Below, in pieces: positions 19,578 to 27,482 of a DNA stretch of 64,000 nucleotides. The stretch is taken from NCBI GenBank assembly GCA_905234645.1, contig CAJOIS010000010.1, positions 62,001 through 126,000 of the forward strand. The letters are read 5' to 3'. A program made the position numbers and the translations under genes. Every line of letters starts with the position of its first letter. Positions within the stretch are counted from its first letter, which is position 1. The stretch comes from an uncultured Bacteroidales bacterium (GTDB lineage Bacteria > Bacteroidota > Bacteroidia > Bacteroidales > F082). Below the pieces are notes generated by a model. It searched no databases. It was given only the letters and a program-made list of their open reading frames with translations, and was not told the origin of the DNA.

Positions 19578-20225
19578 ATGAAATACGAAGATTCAGCATT
19601 GACATTGGCCCAGCATCTCCTTCGGATCAAGGCCGTAAAACTCAGCCCGAATGCGCCTTTCACATGGGCTTCGGGACTGAAAAGCCCCATCTATTGCGAC
19701 AACCGCATCACCCTTTCTTATCCTGCTGTGCGCACCTATATCCGCCAACAGTTTGTGGAGAAGTTGATGCAGACCTTCGGCAAGCCTGATGTCATCGCCG
19801 GCGTGGCCACGGGTGGCATCGCCCAAGGTGCCTTGGTGGCGCAGGAGTTAGGGTTGCCATTCGTGTATGTGCGCTCCGAGAAGAAGTCGCATGGCATGCA
19901 GAACCAGATCGAAGGCAGCCTCATGCCAGGACAGTCGGTGGTGGTCATCGAGGACTTGGTCTCCACGGGCAAGTCGAGCCTCATGGCAGTGGATGCCTTA
20001 CGTGAGGCGGGTGCCGAGGTAAAAGGCATGCTGGCCATCTTCACCTATCAGATGGACCTCGCCAAGAAGAATTTCGAGGAGAAGAACTGCGAATTGGTTA
20101 CCTTGTCGAACTACGAGACGCTGATCCACAAGGCCGTGGAAGAGAAATACGTCACCGAAGAAGACGTGCAATCCCTGAAGGAATGGCGCAAGGACCAGCA
20201 AGCCTGGAGCGATAAGTGGTCCTAA
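19578..20225 (+). CDS. pyrE: Orotate phosphoribosyltransferase
   Basis: Converts orotate and PRPP to orotidine 5'-phosphate in pyrimidine synthesis. The 215-residue length is normal. The PRPP-binding loop VVVIEDLVSTGKSS is at 121-134, the GVATGGIAQGALVA segment at 75-88, and the flexible catalytic loop EKKSHGMQNQIEG at about 101-113. The 3' end overlaps convergent birA by 4 nt. Confidence 0.97.
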   Translation: MKYEDSALTLAQHLLRIKAVKLSPNAPFTWASGLKSPIYCDNRITLSYPAVRTYIRQQFVEKLMQTFGKPDVIAGVATGGIAQGALVAQELGLPFVYVRSEKKSHGMQNQIEGSLMPGQSVVVIEDLVSTGKSSLMAVDALREAGAEVKGMLAIFTYQMDLAKKNFEEKNCELVTLSNYETLIHKAVEEKYVTEEDVQSLKEWRKDQQAWSDKWS

Positions 20226-20953
20226 ATCAAAAACTTGATCTGTTTGATTTCGTACTGATGCATCTGTTGCTGCTCGTCAACGAGTTGCAACTGCCCAAAT
20301 GCATCTATTCCTGTCATAAACAGTCTCTGGACTTTCCCGCCGACTTCATAATCCGCCCAAGTACGGTAGCGGTAAAGGCGCTGTAGGTACTCCGTTTCGA
20401 CGGCAGCCACATCGTTTTTTAGCCTTTCAGTTTCTTTGGCAACGCTTTCGGCAACCTGCTGTAGCAAGGTTTCCAAATCATATTCCTTTCCCGTGATTTG
20501 TTTCATGGAAATCGGATGTGTCGGCCAGTCTTGGAACTGCATCTGGTTGACATTCAGCCCAATACCGATGATAGAAGTATCCATCATGTTCGCTTTTATC
20601 GTGCTGTTGATGAGGATGCCGGCGAGTTTGTGGTTCTCGTAAAAAATGTCGTTCGGCCATTTGATATGGAGTTTTTCTTTCGGCAGCATAGCATCCAACT
20701 CATAAATTAAGCCCAGGGCCACGGCCTTCGACAGGAGGAACTGTCTCTCGGCAGGCAAAAAACTCATATCCACGGCCATAGAGAAAGTGAGGTTCTGTCC
20801 AACCTCACTCTCCCAGCCGTTGCTTCCCATGCCTTTGCCTGCGGTTTGCTCGTCTGCGCTGACCACCCAGTTGCGGATGTCGCATTCCGACTGCTTCCGT
20901 TGCAGGTAAGCGTTGGTGGAGTCGATTTGCTCTAAATGGATGTATTTGAGCAT
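20222..20953 (-). CDS. birA: Biotin--[acetyl-CoA-carboxylase] ligase
   Basis: Attaches biotin to the carrier lysine of carboxylases. The 243-residue protein is the monofunctional type without an N-terminal DNA-binding domain. The biotin/ATP loop reads AGKGMGSNGWES in place of GRGRRGR, and the KWPNDIFY motif and GIGLNVNQ are present. The start codon shares a base with the stop of the upstream Omp28-like gene (TAATG), so the two are co-transcribed and probably coupled. The 3' end overlaps pyrE by 4 nt. Confidence 0.93.
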   Translation of the reverse strand: MLKYIHLEQIDSTNAYLQRKQSECDIRNWVVSADEQTAGKGMGSNGWESEVGQNLTFSMAVDMSFLPAERQFLLSKAVALGLIYELDAMLPKEKLHIKWPNDIFYENHKLAGILINSTIKANMMDTSIIGIGLNVNQMQFQDWPTHPISMKQITGKEYDLETLLQQVAESVAKETERLKNDVAAVETEYLQRLYRYRTWADYEVGGKVQRLFMTGIDAFGQLQLVDEQQQMHQYEIKQIKFLI

Positions 20954-22581
20954 TATTTCACGATGATTCTCTGTGTCTCGCTGCCGACTTGAATGGCGTA
21001 GATGCCAGCACCGTAAGCCTTCATGTCAATTTGGAGGTAACCGTTGCTTCTGCCTTCAAAGACGCGTTGTCCGGCCATGTTATAGATGGTGACGGCCTGT
21101 TCGCCATCGCTTTCGATAGTGACCATATCCTTAGTCGGGTTGGGGTAGATGGAGGTTGCCGAGCAAAGTGCTTCTTCTGCGCCGGCTACTACTTCATACG
21201 AGAACTCGTTGCTTTCGCTCTCGCCGAACACCTTGCCCGAGAATAGGGTGGTGCTGCCTGCTTTCAGGCCATAGACGCCGCTACCCGAGAAGCCGTTGCC
21301 GCCTGCATCGTAGATGGTGAAGTCGTAGCAGCCGTCGCCAGTGATTTCCAAGACTTGGTTATAGGTGTGGTTGGGCGTATCGTAGGGACCGCCTTCGAGA
21401 ACGACCTCGCCTGTCCCGAGGTTGGTCACTTTCCAAGTGGTTTGTTCGGGGTTAGCATCGGTGCGGATGGTGAGTTTCAGCACCTTGCCCACAACGTCGG
21501 GAGCGCCTTGGATGTCGAAAGTGGTCACGTCGTTGTCAGGGGCCTCGTCGTTGACACTGTTGACGCTGAGGATTTTCACCTCAAGCGTGTTCGTTTCTTC
21601 GACGGGGAAGGTGATTTCGCCCAAGTCGACGGTCTCGGAAGCGAGGCAAGCCAGGTTGCCGTCCCATGTCACGGTTTCCATCGACACTCCATTGACAAGC
21701 ACTTCCAGCTCGGCAGAAGTCAGGGCGTTGCTGCCATAGTTGGTCAGTACGACTTTCGGGGCGGCCACACCGCTGCAATTGATGTTCTTGATGTTGCTTA
21801 AGCCGTTGACGCAGGCTTCGTTGGCAAAGAAAGGCTCAAAGTCCTGACTTGACTTGCAGGCTTGATATACTTCTTTCGTGTTTGCGTTCTGCACCCAAGC
21901 GATGGCGTCCAACTGGTCCATGTTGTAAATGTTGGCCAGTTCCCATGTGAAAGTATAAGAGAAGTAGTCGCCTGCCTCCAATTCGCCGAGGGCGGTACCG
22001 CTGGCACTGGGCAGGAGTTTCTTCATCACGCTGTAGAAGTCACGTTCGCCATTGGGGCCGGGTGCCGAGGTGAAGTGGATTTCCTTCTCGATGACACCGA
22101 CGTAGAGCTTGAGGCTGCCAATGATGTCGGTGGTGACACGCCCCATCACATAGACAGTGATAGTGTTCTGGGCTTCGTCCACGTTATAGGTCAAACGTAA
22201 TTCCATAGGCGATTCGATAGCGGCAAACTGATTGATGACGTTTTGGTTGATTCCGCCAGGGGAGCCACTGAAACGAGTTCCGTCGATGACGACGTGGGGT
22301 ACGGAGTTCACGCCATAATAACTTGTCCTTGAGCCGTTTTCGCTGGTGTTATGAAGATACATGGGATCGTTGGCGGAAGGCCAGTTCACATGATACTTGA
22401 TAGCCGCGATCTTGTCGGCATTGGCCGCGATGAGGGCGTCCATGGTGGGGTTATATGCGGCGCAAGGGCCACAACCCGTGTTGGTGAAACTCTCAAGCAG
22501 CAGAATTCTTTCGTTTTGTGCGTTGACTTTCAACGAGAAAAGCACCATCAATGATGCCAAGATGAGGGTAAATCTTTTCAT
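20953..22581 (-). CDS. Omp28-related thioredoxin-like protein with T9SS sorting domain
   Basis: Exported protein of 542 residues starting MKRFTLILASLMVLFSLKVNAQ (signal peptide). Right after it comes a thioredoxin-like region with an intact CGPC motif (SFTNTGCGPCAAYNPTM) and SVPHVVIDGT, as in the Omp28 family first described in Porphyromonas. Middle beta-sandwich segments follow, and a C-terminal T9SS type A sorting domain begins near SATSIYPNPTKDM. A further ATG 75 nt upstream is excluded because a -7 box lies between. The stop overlaps the birA start by one base. A redox or adhesin role at the cell surface is inferred. Confidence 0.83.
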   Translation of the reverse strand: MKRFTLILASLMVLFSLKVNAQNERILLLESFTNTGCGPCAAYNPTMDALIAANADKIAAIKYHVNWPSANDPMYLHNTSENGSRTSYYGVNSVPHVVIDGTRFSGSPGGINQNVINQFAAIESPMELRLTYNVDEAQNTITVYVMGRVTTDIIGSLKLYVGVIEKEIHFTSAPGPNGERDFYSVMKKLLPSASGTALGELEAGDYFSYTFTWELANIYNMDQLDAIAWVQNANTKEVYQACKSSQDFEPFFANEACVNGLSNIKNINCSGVAAPKVVLTNYGSNALTSAELEVLVNGVSMETVTWDGNLACLASETVDLGEITFPVEETNTLEVKILSVNSVNDEAPDNDVTTFDIQGAPDVVGKVLKLTIRTDANPEQTTWKVTNLGTGEVVLEGGPYDTPNHTYNQVLEITGDGCYDFTIYDAGGNGFSGSGVYGLKAGSTTLFSGKVFGESESNEFSYEVVAGAEEALCSATSIYPNPTKDMVTIESDGEQAVTIYNMAGQRVFEGRSNGYLQIDMKAYGAGIYAIQVGSETQRIIVK

Positions 22582-22612
22582 TTGTATCGGTATTCGTTTG
22601 TAATAATTTGCA

Positions 22613-22620
22613 CAAAAGTA
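22613..22620 (-). promoter_or_regulatory. -7 box of the Omp28-related gene
   Basis: TACTTTTG on the minus strand fits TAnnTTTG, 31 nt before the ATG at 22581. Confidence 0.6.
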
Positions 22621-22642
22621 GGTATTTTTCAAAAAATGGCAA

Positions 22643-22650
22643 TATTTTTG
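22643..22650 (+). promoter_or_regulatory. Candidate -7 box of the 251-residue cargo gene
   Basis: TATTTTTG fits TAnnTTTG, 71 nt before the ATG at 22722. A second near-match (CATTTTTG, ending 22681) lies closer to the start and cannot be excluded. Confidence 0.45.
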
Positions 22651-22721
22651 TTGCATGATTGGAAAAAGTTTCGCATTTTTGCAAGTTGAAAGAATAATAA
22701 GAACAATAAAATATCTAAGCT

Positions 22722-23477
22722 ATGTTTAAGAAATCTATTTTTACTCTCGCTTTCTTGGCTGTAATTGGTTGGGTGTCAGCTCAATCTTTGCAGTTTGAGT
22801 ATGGTGGACATGTCTATGCCAATGGCGAAACTGTCGTCTGTACGCATTATGATGAAGATATGGGAGAATTGCTGCAAGAAATGCAGCTTCGTAATCTTTC
22901 CACTACTTCGCAGGATGTCATGGTCAAGAGAGAGATTATCCAAATGGTTGAGGGAACACAGAATTCGTTCTGCTGGGGGAACTGCTTCGCCCCTTCGGTG
23001 GATGTCAGTCCGAGACCTCAAATCTTGGAGGCTGGTGAAGTGAGTGCTGAGGGGCTCCTCTCTTTCCATCAATTGATTGACCCGTCTTATTCAGGCAATC
23101 CGATTCCCGGGACTTCCATCGTGAAGTATTATGCCTATCCTGCAGGTCAAGAGACCGAAGAGGATATGGTTTGCATCGAAGTGTGGTTTGCCTTTAACGC
23201 AGAGGGCATCGACGAGAACAAGATTGTTTTCAGCCACGCCTTCCCCAACCCTGCCTCTTCAGTGGTGCGCTTCAACTATCAGCTGCCCGCCACCGGCAAT
23301 GTCTCGGTGTCGGTCTATAACCTGCTGGGCCAGGAAGTGCTGAGCCAGCAGCTGGATGCTATGCAAGGACAAGCCGCTCTTTCGGTTTCCGACCTCACCG
23401 AAGGCATCTACTTCTGCAACCTTAAGGTTGACGGCCGTGCCGTGAAGACCGAGAAGTTCGTCGTGAAGAAATTCTGA
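22722..23477 (+). CDS. Small secreted protein with T9SS type A sorting domain
   Basis: A 251-residue exported protein, not assigned to a named family. It has a signal peptide (MFKKSIFTLAFLAVIGWVSAQ), a beta-rich N-terminal domain of about 140 residues with three cysteines (two in CWGNC), and a C-terminal sorting domain beginning SHAFPNPASSV with the VYNLLGQEV and GIYFCNLKV blocks. The compact domain reads like an immunoglobulin-type module (ends in PIPGTSIVKYYAYP and a DMVCIEVWF strand). It is monocistronic, followed by a strong hairpin terminator. Confidence 0.8.
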   Translation: MFKKSIFTLAFLAVIGWVSAQSLQFEYGGHVYANGETVVCTHYDEDMGELLQEMQLRNLSTTSQDVMVKREIIQMVEGTQNSFCWGNCFAPSVDVSPRPQILEAGEVSAEGLLSFHQLIDPSYSGNPIPGTSIVKYYAYPAGQETEEDMVCIEVWFAFNAEGIDENKIVFSHAFPNPASSVVRFNYQLPATGNVSVSVYNLLGQEVLSQQLDAMQGQAALSVSDLTEGIYFCNLKVDGRAVKTEKFVVKKF

Positions 23478-23515
23478 TTCTAAACAGAACATAATGTTTT
23501 GTTCTGCATGGTTAT

Positions 23516-23543
23516 AAAGCCGCTCTTTTGGGCGGCTTTTTGT
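23516..23543 (+). terminator. Rho-independent terminator
   Basis: Stem AAGCCGC / GCGGCTT around a short loop, followed by T5. It lies 39 nt after the 251-residue cargo gene. Confidence 0.8.
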
Positions 23544-23662
23544 GTTCCATGCGAGGTTGCAAGGTTACAACCCGGTGAAAAGAGTGACATTTCTGCAAAA
23601 ATGACGACTTTTGCACAATGTTTGATGATAAAAATGCGGTTCAACAACAAATTAATACAAAG

Positions 23663-24070
23663 ATGGAAAAGAAACTTCAAAGAGACACGCAACACAGAGT
23701 CATCGGCGGCGTTTGCGCAGGCTTGGCCAACTATTTCGGTATGGATGCCTCGCTGTTACGCTTGCTCCTGGCCTTCATGATCTTGTTCGCTGGCACGGGC
23801 TTCTGGCTCTACATCATCCTGTGGATTGTGATGCCTGCCGCCGTTTCGCAACCGACATCCGACACTGTCGATGCGGTAATGGCTGACACCCAGCAAACGC
23901 CCAAGCCCAATAAAGGCAGCTTGGTCGTCGGTTTGATCCTTATCGGTTTGGGCGCCATAGGATTGCTACACCGCTTTGTCCCTTCCTTCAACTGGCAAAT
24001 GATTTGGCCTGTCCTCCTCATCGCTCTCGGCCTTGTTTTACTTATCCCTAAAAAAGACACAAAGTCATGA
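23663..24070 (+). CDS. PspC domain membrane protein
   Basis: Small membrane protein of 135 residues. The PspC domain (about 3-60) reads KKLQRDTQHRVIGGVCAGLA then a membrane segment, and a second hydrophobic pair near the C-terminus (about 88-133) resembles the LiaI/DUF5668 type. PspC proteins sense envelope stress in other bacteria; here the partner is the next gene, which overlaps by 4 nt. An in-frame ATG at 23618 would add 15 residues; the MEKKLQ start is preferred because PspC domains usually begin right there. Confidence 0.82.
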   Translation: MEKKLQRDTQHRVIGGVCAGLANYFGMDASLLRLLLAFMILFAGTGFWLYIILWIVMPAAVSQPTSDTVDAVMADTQQTPKPNKGSLVVGLILIGLGAIGLLHRFVPSFNWQMIWPVLLIALGLVLLIPKKDTKS

Positions 24071-24363
24071 AAAACAGGAATTTGTTATTAGGAATTATCC
24101 TCCTCTTTGTGGGTGTTATTGCCCTGCTGGCCTCTCTCGATATCTTTGAATTCAGGTGGAGCATCGTGTGGCGCCTGTGGCCCATGCTGCTCATCTTCAT
24201 AGGCATCTTGGTCTTGCCGATCAAGGACTGGCTGAAAGTCGTGTTTCTGCTGGTGTCGCTGGCAATCAGCGTGCTCTTGTATCACTATGAGATGAACCAG
24301 AATCATTTTTGGCCCTTCTCCCAAAATGTGGCTGGCGTGAAGACGGAGCTACCCTGTGCATGA
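24067..24363 (+). CDS. LiaI/LiaF-like transmembrane protein (DUF5668 type)
   Basis: A 98-residue protein that is mostly membrane-embedded, with three hydrophobic segments (about 5-22, 32-51 and 55-75). The pattern NLLLGIILLFVGVIALL followed by WRLWPMLLIFIGILVL is typical of LiaI/LiaF-type membrane modules that accompany PspC in envelope-stress clusters. Its ATG overlaps the stop of the PspC gene by 4 nt, so the pair is translationally coupled. No C-terminal soluble domain is present. Confidence 0.7.
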   Translation: MKNRNLLLGIILLFVGVIALLASLDIFEFRWSIVWRLWPMLLIFIGILVLPIKDWLKVVFLLVSLAISVLLYHYEMNQNHFWPFSQNVAGVKTELPCA

Positions 24364-24474
24364 GCCGTTGAGACAAAGGGCGATTTTTTTTTGAGGTTTT
24401 TTGTCCCATAATTCAAGGGAATTTGTTTATTTTGCACTTTTTTAGGTAAACTAACGAATTCTCAATTTGGAACT

Positions 24475-26829
24475 ATGAATAATCGCCATTTTTTCAGACT
24501 GCTTTTTGCGACTTTGTTTTACTTCTTAGGCTCGCTACCCCTTTGGGCTCAAGACAATAGCGTCAAGGGATTCGTCTATGAGGAAGCCACTGGTGAGCCG
24601 ATGATGTTCACCAATGTCTACCTGAAAGGCACTACTTTTGGCAGCACGACCAACGAAAACGGCTATTTCAACATCAACCGCATCCCTGATGGGCGCTACA
24701 CACTGCTGATCACCAGCGTGGGTTACGACACCATCTCGGAGAGCTTCAGCCTGTCGAACGGTCAGACCGTCAGCCGTAAGTATTACTTGAAAGAGACGAG
24801 CCAACAGCTGGAAACAGTGACGATTACCGCTGATAAGATCGAGGCACGTACCGAGACCAAGACTTCGGTCATCACGGTCACGCCCAAGACCATCACCAAG
24901 ATCCCGAGTGTGGGCGGTCAGGCCGACTTCGCACAATACCTGCAAGTGGTGCCAGGTGTCATCTTCACAGGTGACCAAGGCGGACAGCTCTACATCCGTG
25001 GTGGTTCGCCCATCCAGAACAAGGTACTGCTCGACGGTATGGTGGTCTATAATCCCTTCCATTCCATCGGTTTGTTCTCCGTCTTCGACACCGACATCAT
25101 CCGCAACGCCGATGTCTACACGGGAGGCTTTGGCGCCGAATATAGCGGCCGTATCTCTTCCGTGATGGACATTTCAACTCGCGACGGCAACAAGAAACGC
25201 ATCTCGGGAAAGATTGGCGGCAATACTTTCGGTGCCAAAGTGATGGTTGAAGGCCCTTTGAAGAAGGCTAAGAATCCTGACGATGTGTCTATGTCGTTCA
25301 TCCTTTCGGCGAAAAACTCGTACTTGGAGCAAACGAGCAAGTATATATACTCGTATGCCTCTGAGACTGGCTTGCCCTTCAACTTCCAGGATGTCTATGG
25401 TAAGGTGTCGTTGAATGCCCCCAACGGCAGCAAGTTCAATTTGTTCGGCTTCTCGTTCAACGATCAGGTGAACAACTATATGTCGCTTTCCGATTTTGGA
25501 TGGAACTCATACGGGGCAGGATCCAATTTCCTTGTCATTCCCGGGAAGGCTCCGGTGATGATCGAAGGTAATATTGCCTATTCGAGCTACACGGCACGCA
25601 TGAAAGAGAGCGATAGCCCCGACCGCTTCAGCAAAATCAGTGGCTTTAATGCAGGCTTTGACTTCACCCAGTTCATTGGCAAGAGCACGCTGAAATATGG
25701 TATCGAGTTTTTGGGCTATACGACAAACTATCTCACTTATAGTGTATATGGCCATCAGAAGATTGGCGGAGAACCTGAAAATTCCACGGAGTTGGGCGTT
25801 TATGCCAAATACAAGGCTTCCCTTGGCAAGTTTTTGCTTGAACCTAGTTTCCGTCTCCAATACTATCCTTCCGTTACTCGCGGAGGCCTGTCGCCTGAAC
25901 CCCGGTTGGCTGTCAAATACAATGCTGCCGAGTGGCTTCGTCTGAAAGCCGCTGCGGGTATGTACTCTCAGAACTTTGTGGCGGCCACCAGCGACCGCGA
26001 TGTGGTCAACCTGTTCTACGGCTTCCTTTCGGGCATCGACAATATGCCTCAGACCTTCAACGGTGAGAAGATCACCAGTTACCTACAAAAGGCCAACCAT
26101 TACATTTTGGGCGCTGAATTCGACCTGAGCAACAACGTCACCGTGAATGTGGAAGGCTATTGGAAGGACTTTGTGCAGCTGACCAACATCAACCGCAACA
26201 AGATTTACGCCGAAACGGAACAGAACCTGGATGTCCCCGACCTGCTGAAGAAAGACTTCGTCAAGGAGACGGGCGATGCCTATGGATGCGATATTTCGTT
26301 GAAGTTTGAAAACCAGCATTGGTACTTGTGGGCTGTCTATGCCTTGGGCTTCGTGACAAGGGAATACGAAAAGGCTGTCGACAACGACGTGGTGCTTGAG
26401 CAATATGCTCCCCACTTCGACCGTCGCCATAATATCAACCTCATCCTGACCTACACTGCAGGTTCGAAGCGTCAGTGGGAGTTCAGCGGTCGCTGGAACT
26501 TCGGTAGCGGCTTCCCCTTTACGCAGGTGCAAGGCTTCTATGAGTATTATTCCTTCCAGGATGGCATCAACTTCGACTATACCAGCACCAACGGAGAGCT
26601 TGGCGTGCTGTATGGCGAGCTCAACGAGGGTCGTCTGCCCACCTATCACCGTTTCGACATCGACGTGAAGCGTAAGTTCTTCTTCACCGAGAACATTATG
26701 CTGGAGGCCGACCTTGGCGTCACCAACGTATACAACCGTAACAATGTGTTTTACGTCAACCTGATCACCAGTGATGTGGCGCGTCAGTTGCCTATCCTCC
26801 CGACCTTTGGCTTGACCTTCTCGTTCTGA
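24475..26829 (+). CDS. TonB-dependent receptor with N-terminal carboxypeptidase-like domain
   Basis: Outer-membrane active importer of 784 residues. It has a signal peptide (ending near LPLWAQ, residue 26), a CarboxypepD_reg-like beta domain (about 32-115; VKGFVYEEATGEPMMFTNVY), a plug domain (about 125-235; YIRGGSPIQNKVLLDGM) and a 22-strand-type barrel ending in aromatic FGLTFSF. No SusD partner is next to it, so it is not a canonical Sus pair; siderophore, metal or peptide uptake is possible. A near-consensus -7 box (TTATTTTG, ending 24434) lies upstream. The CpcT-like gene starts 17 nt after the stop. Confidence 0.9.
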   Translation: MNNRHFFRLLFATLFYFLGSLPLWAQDNSVKGFVYEEATGEPMMFTNVYLKGTTFGSTTNENGYFNINRIPDGRYTLLITSVGYDTISESFSLSNGQTVSRKYYLKETSQQLETVTITADKIEARTETKTSVITVTPKTITKIPSVGGQADFAQYLQVVPGVIFTGDQGGQLYIRGGSPIQNKVLLDGMVVYNPFHSIGLFSVFDTDIIRNADVYTGGFGAEYSGRISSVMDISTRDGNKKRISGKIGGNTFGAKVMVEGPLKKAKNPDDVSMSFILSAKNSYLEQTSKYIYSYASETGLPFNFQDVYGKVSLNAPNGSKFNLFGFSFNDQVNNYMSLSDFGWNSYGAGSNFLVIPGKAPVMIEGNIAYSSYTARMKESDSPDRFSKISGFNAGFDFTQFIGKSTLKYGIEFLGYTTNYLTYSVYGHQKIGGEPENSTELGVYAKYKASLGKFLLEPSFRLQYYPSVTRGGLSPEPRLAVKYNAAEWLRLKAAAGMYSQNFVAATSDRDVVNLFYGFLSGIDNMPQTFNGEKITSYLQKANHYILGAEFDLSNNVTVNVEGYWKDFVQLTNINRNKIYAETEQNLDVPDLLKKDFVKETGDAYGCDISLKFENQHWYLWAVYALGFVTREYEKAVDNDVVLEQYAPHFDRRHNINLILTYTAGSKRQWEFSGRWNFGSGFPFTQVQGFYEYYSFQDGINFDYTSTNGELGVLYGELNEGRLPTYHRFDIDVKRKFFFTENIMLEADLGVTNVYNRNNVFYVNLITSDVARQLPILPTFGLTFSF

Positions 26830-26846
26830 TGAAATACTGATTTGAT

Positions 26847-27419
26847 ATGAAAAGAATTGCCCTGATAATTGCAGCTATTATTTTGACGTTTAATGGTTTA
26901 GCCCAGAAACAAAAGTACACTGTGGAAGACGCCATGCAGTTCTATCGCACCATGCAAGGCGATTATTCGGTTATCGTGAACGACTCCACAACGGCTTCGG
27001 CTCATATCACGCCGATATGGGAGAATGCCAGTCCTTTTCAATGGCTGTATGTCGAAGTGACACTTGAAGAAAGAGTCATCCTTCAGAAGGTCCTCGAGTT
27101 GAGACCCAAGTCCGACAAGGTGTTTAAGGTCTTTGCCTATGACTTGAAGAGCCCTGCCCAGTTTGCCGGAAAGTGGGGCAACCCCAACTATTTTGATGGC
27201 TTCAACAGCGCGATTCTCAAAGGAGGGAAAAAGATGACGTTTTTGAAGACCTCAGATTTCTCCTATCAAACGCGATGGGCACGATACAATGCAATCAATT
27301 GCTTCCCTTTGGGTGACTTGCTGCATTTCAAGTTCGTGCAACAGGATGAGCGTTTCTATGTCAAACGGATGCCCAAGGGGACGAACCGAATCTTAGGCTA
27401 TCAAGGCATAAAGGAATAA
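26847..27419 (+). CDS. Small exported protein with weak CpcT/CpeT-like features
   Basis: A 190-residue protein with a signal peptide (MKRIALIIAAIILTFNGLAQ). The segment MQGDYSVIV, then ITPIWENASPFQWLYVEV, with a later FAGKW and NAINCFPLGDLLHFKF, resembles the layout of CpcT/CpeT-type proteins (bilin lyases in cyanobacteria, of unknown role elsewhere). I rely on memory of that family, so this is tentative. It starts 17 nt after the TonB-dependent receptor stop and is probably co-transcribed, which suggests a role connected with the receptor's ligand, but that is inference. Confidence 0.55.
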   Translation: MKRIALIIAAIILTFNGLAQKQKYTVEDAMQFYRTMQGDYSVIVNDSTTASAHITPIWENASPFQWLYVEVTLEERVILQKVLELRPKSDKVFKVFAYDLKSPAQFAGKWGNPNYFDGFNSAILKGGKKMTFLKTSDFSYQTRWARYNAINCFPLGDLLHFKFVQQDERFYVKRMPKGTNRILGYQGIKE

Positions 27420-27430
27420 AAGAAATGTGG

Positions 27431-27468
27431 CTCCTTCGACCCTTCGACAAGCTCAGGGTTCAGGAACC
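27431..27468. repeat. CTTCGACAAGCTCAG dispersed repeat
   Basis: Contains CTTCGACCCTTCGACAAG and GCTCAGGG, the same family as 3902-3925, 49441-49461 and 63000-63042. It sits in the convergent gap between the CpcT-like and fucosidase genes. Confidence 0.75.
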
Positions 27469-27482
27469 ATACCGCATTTTTA

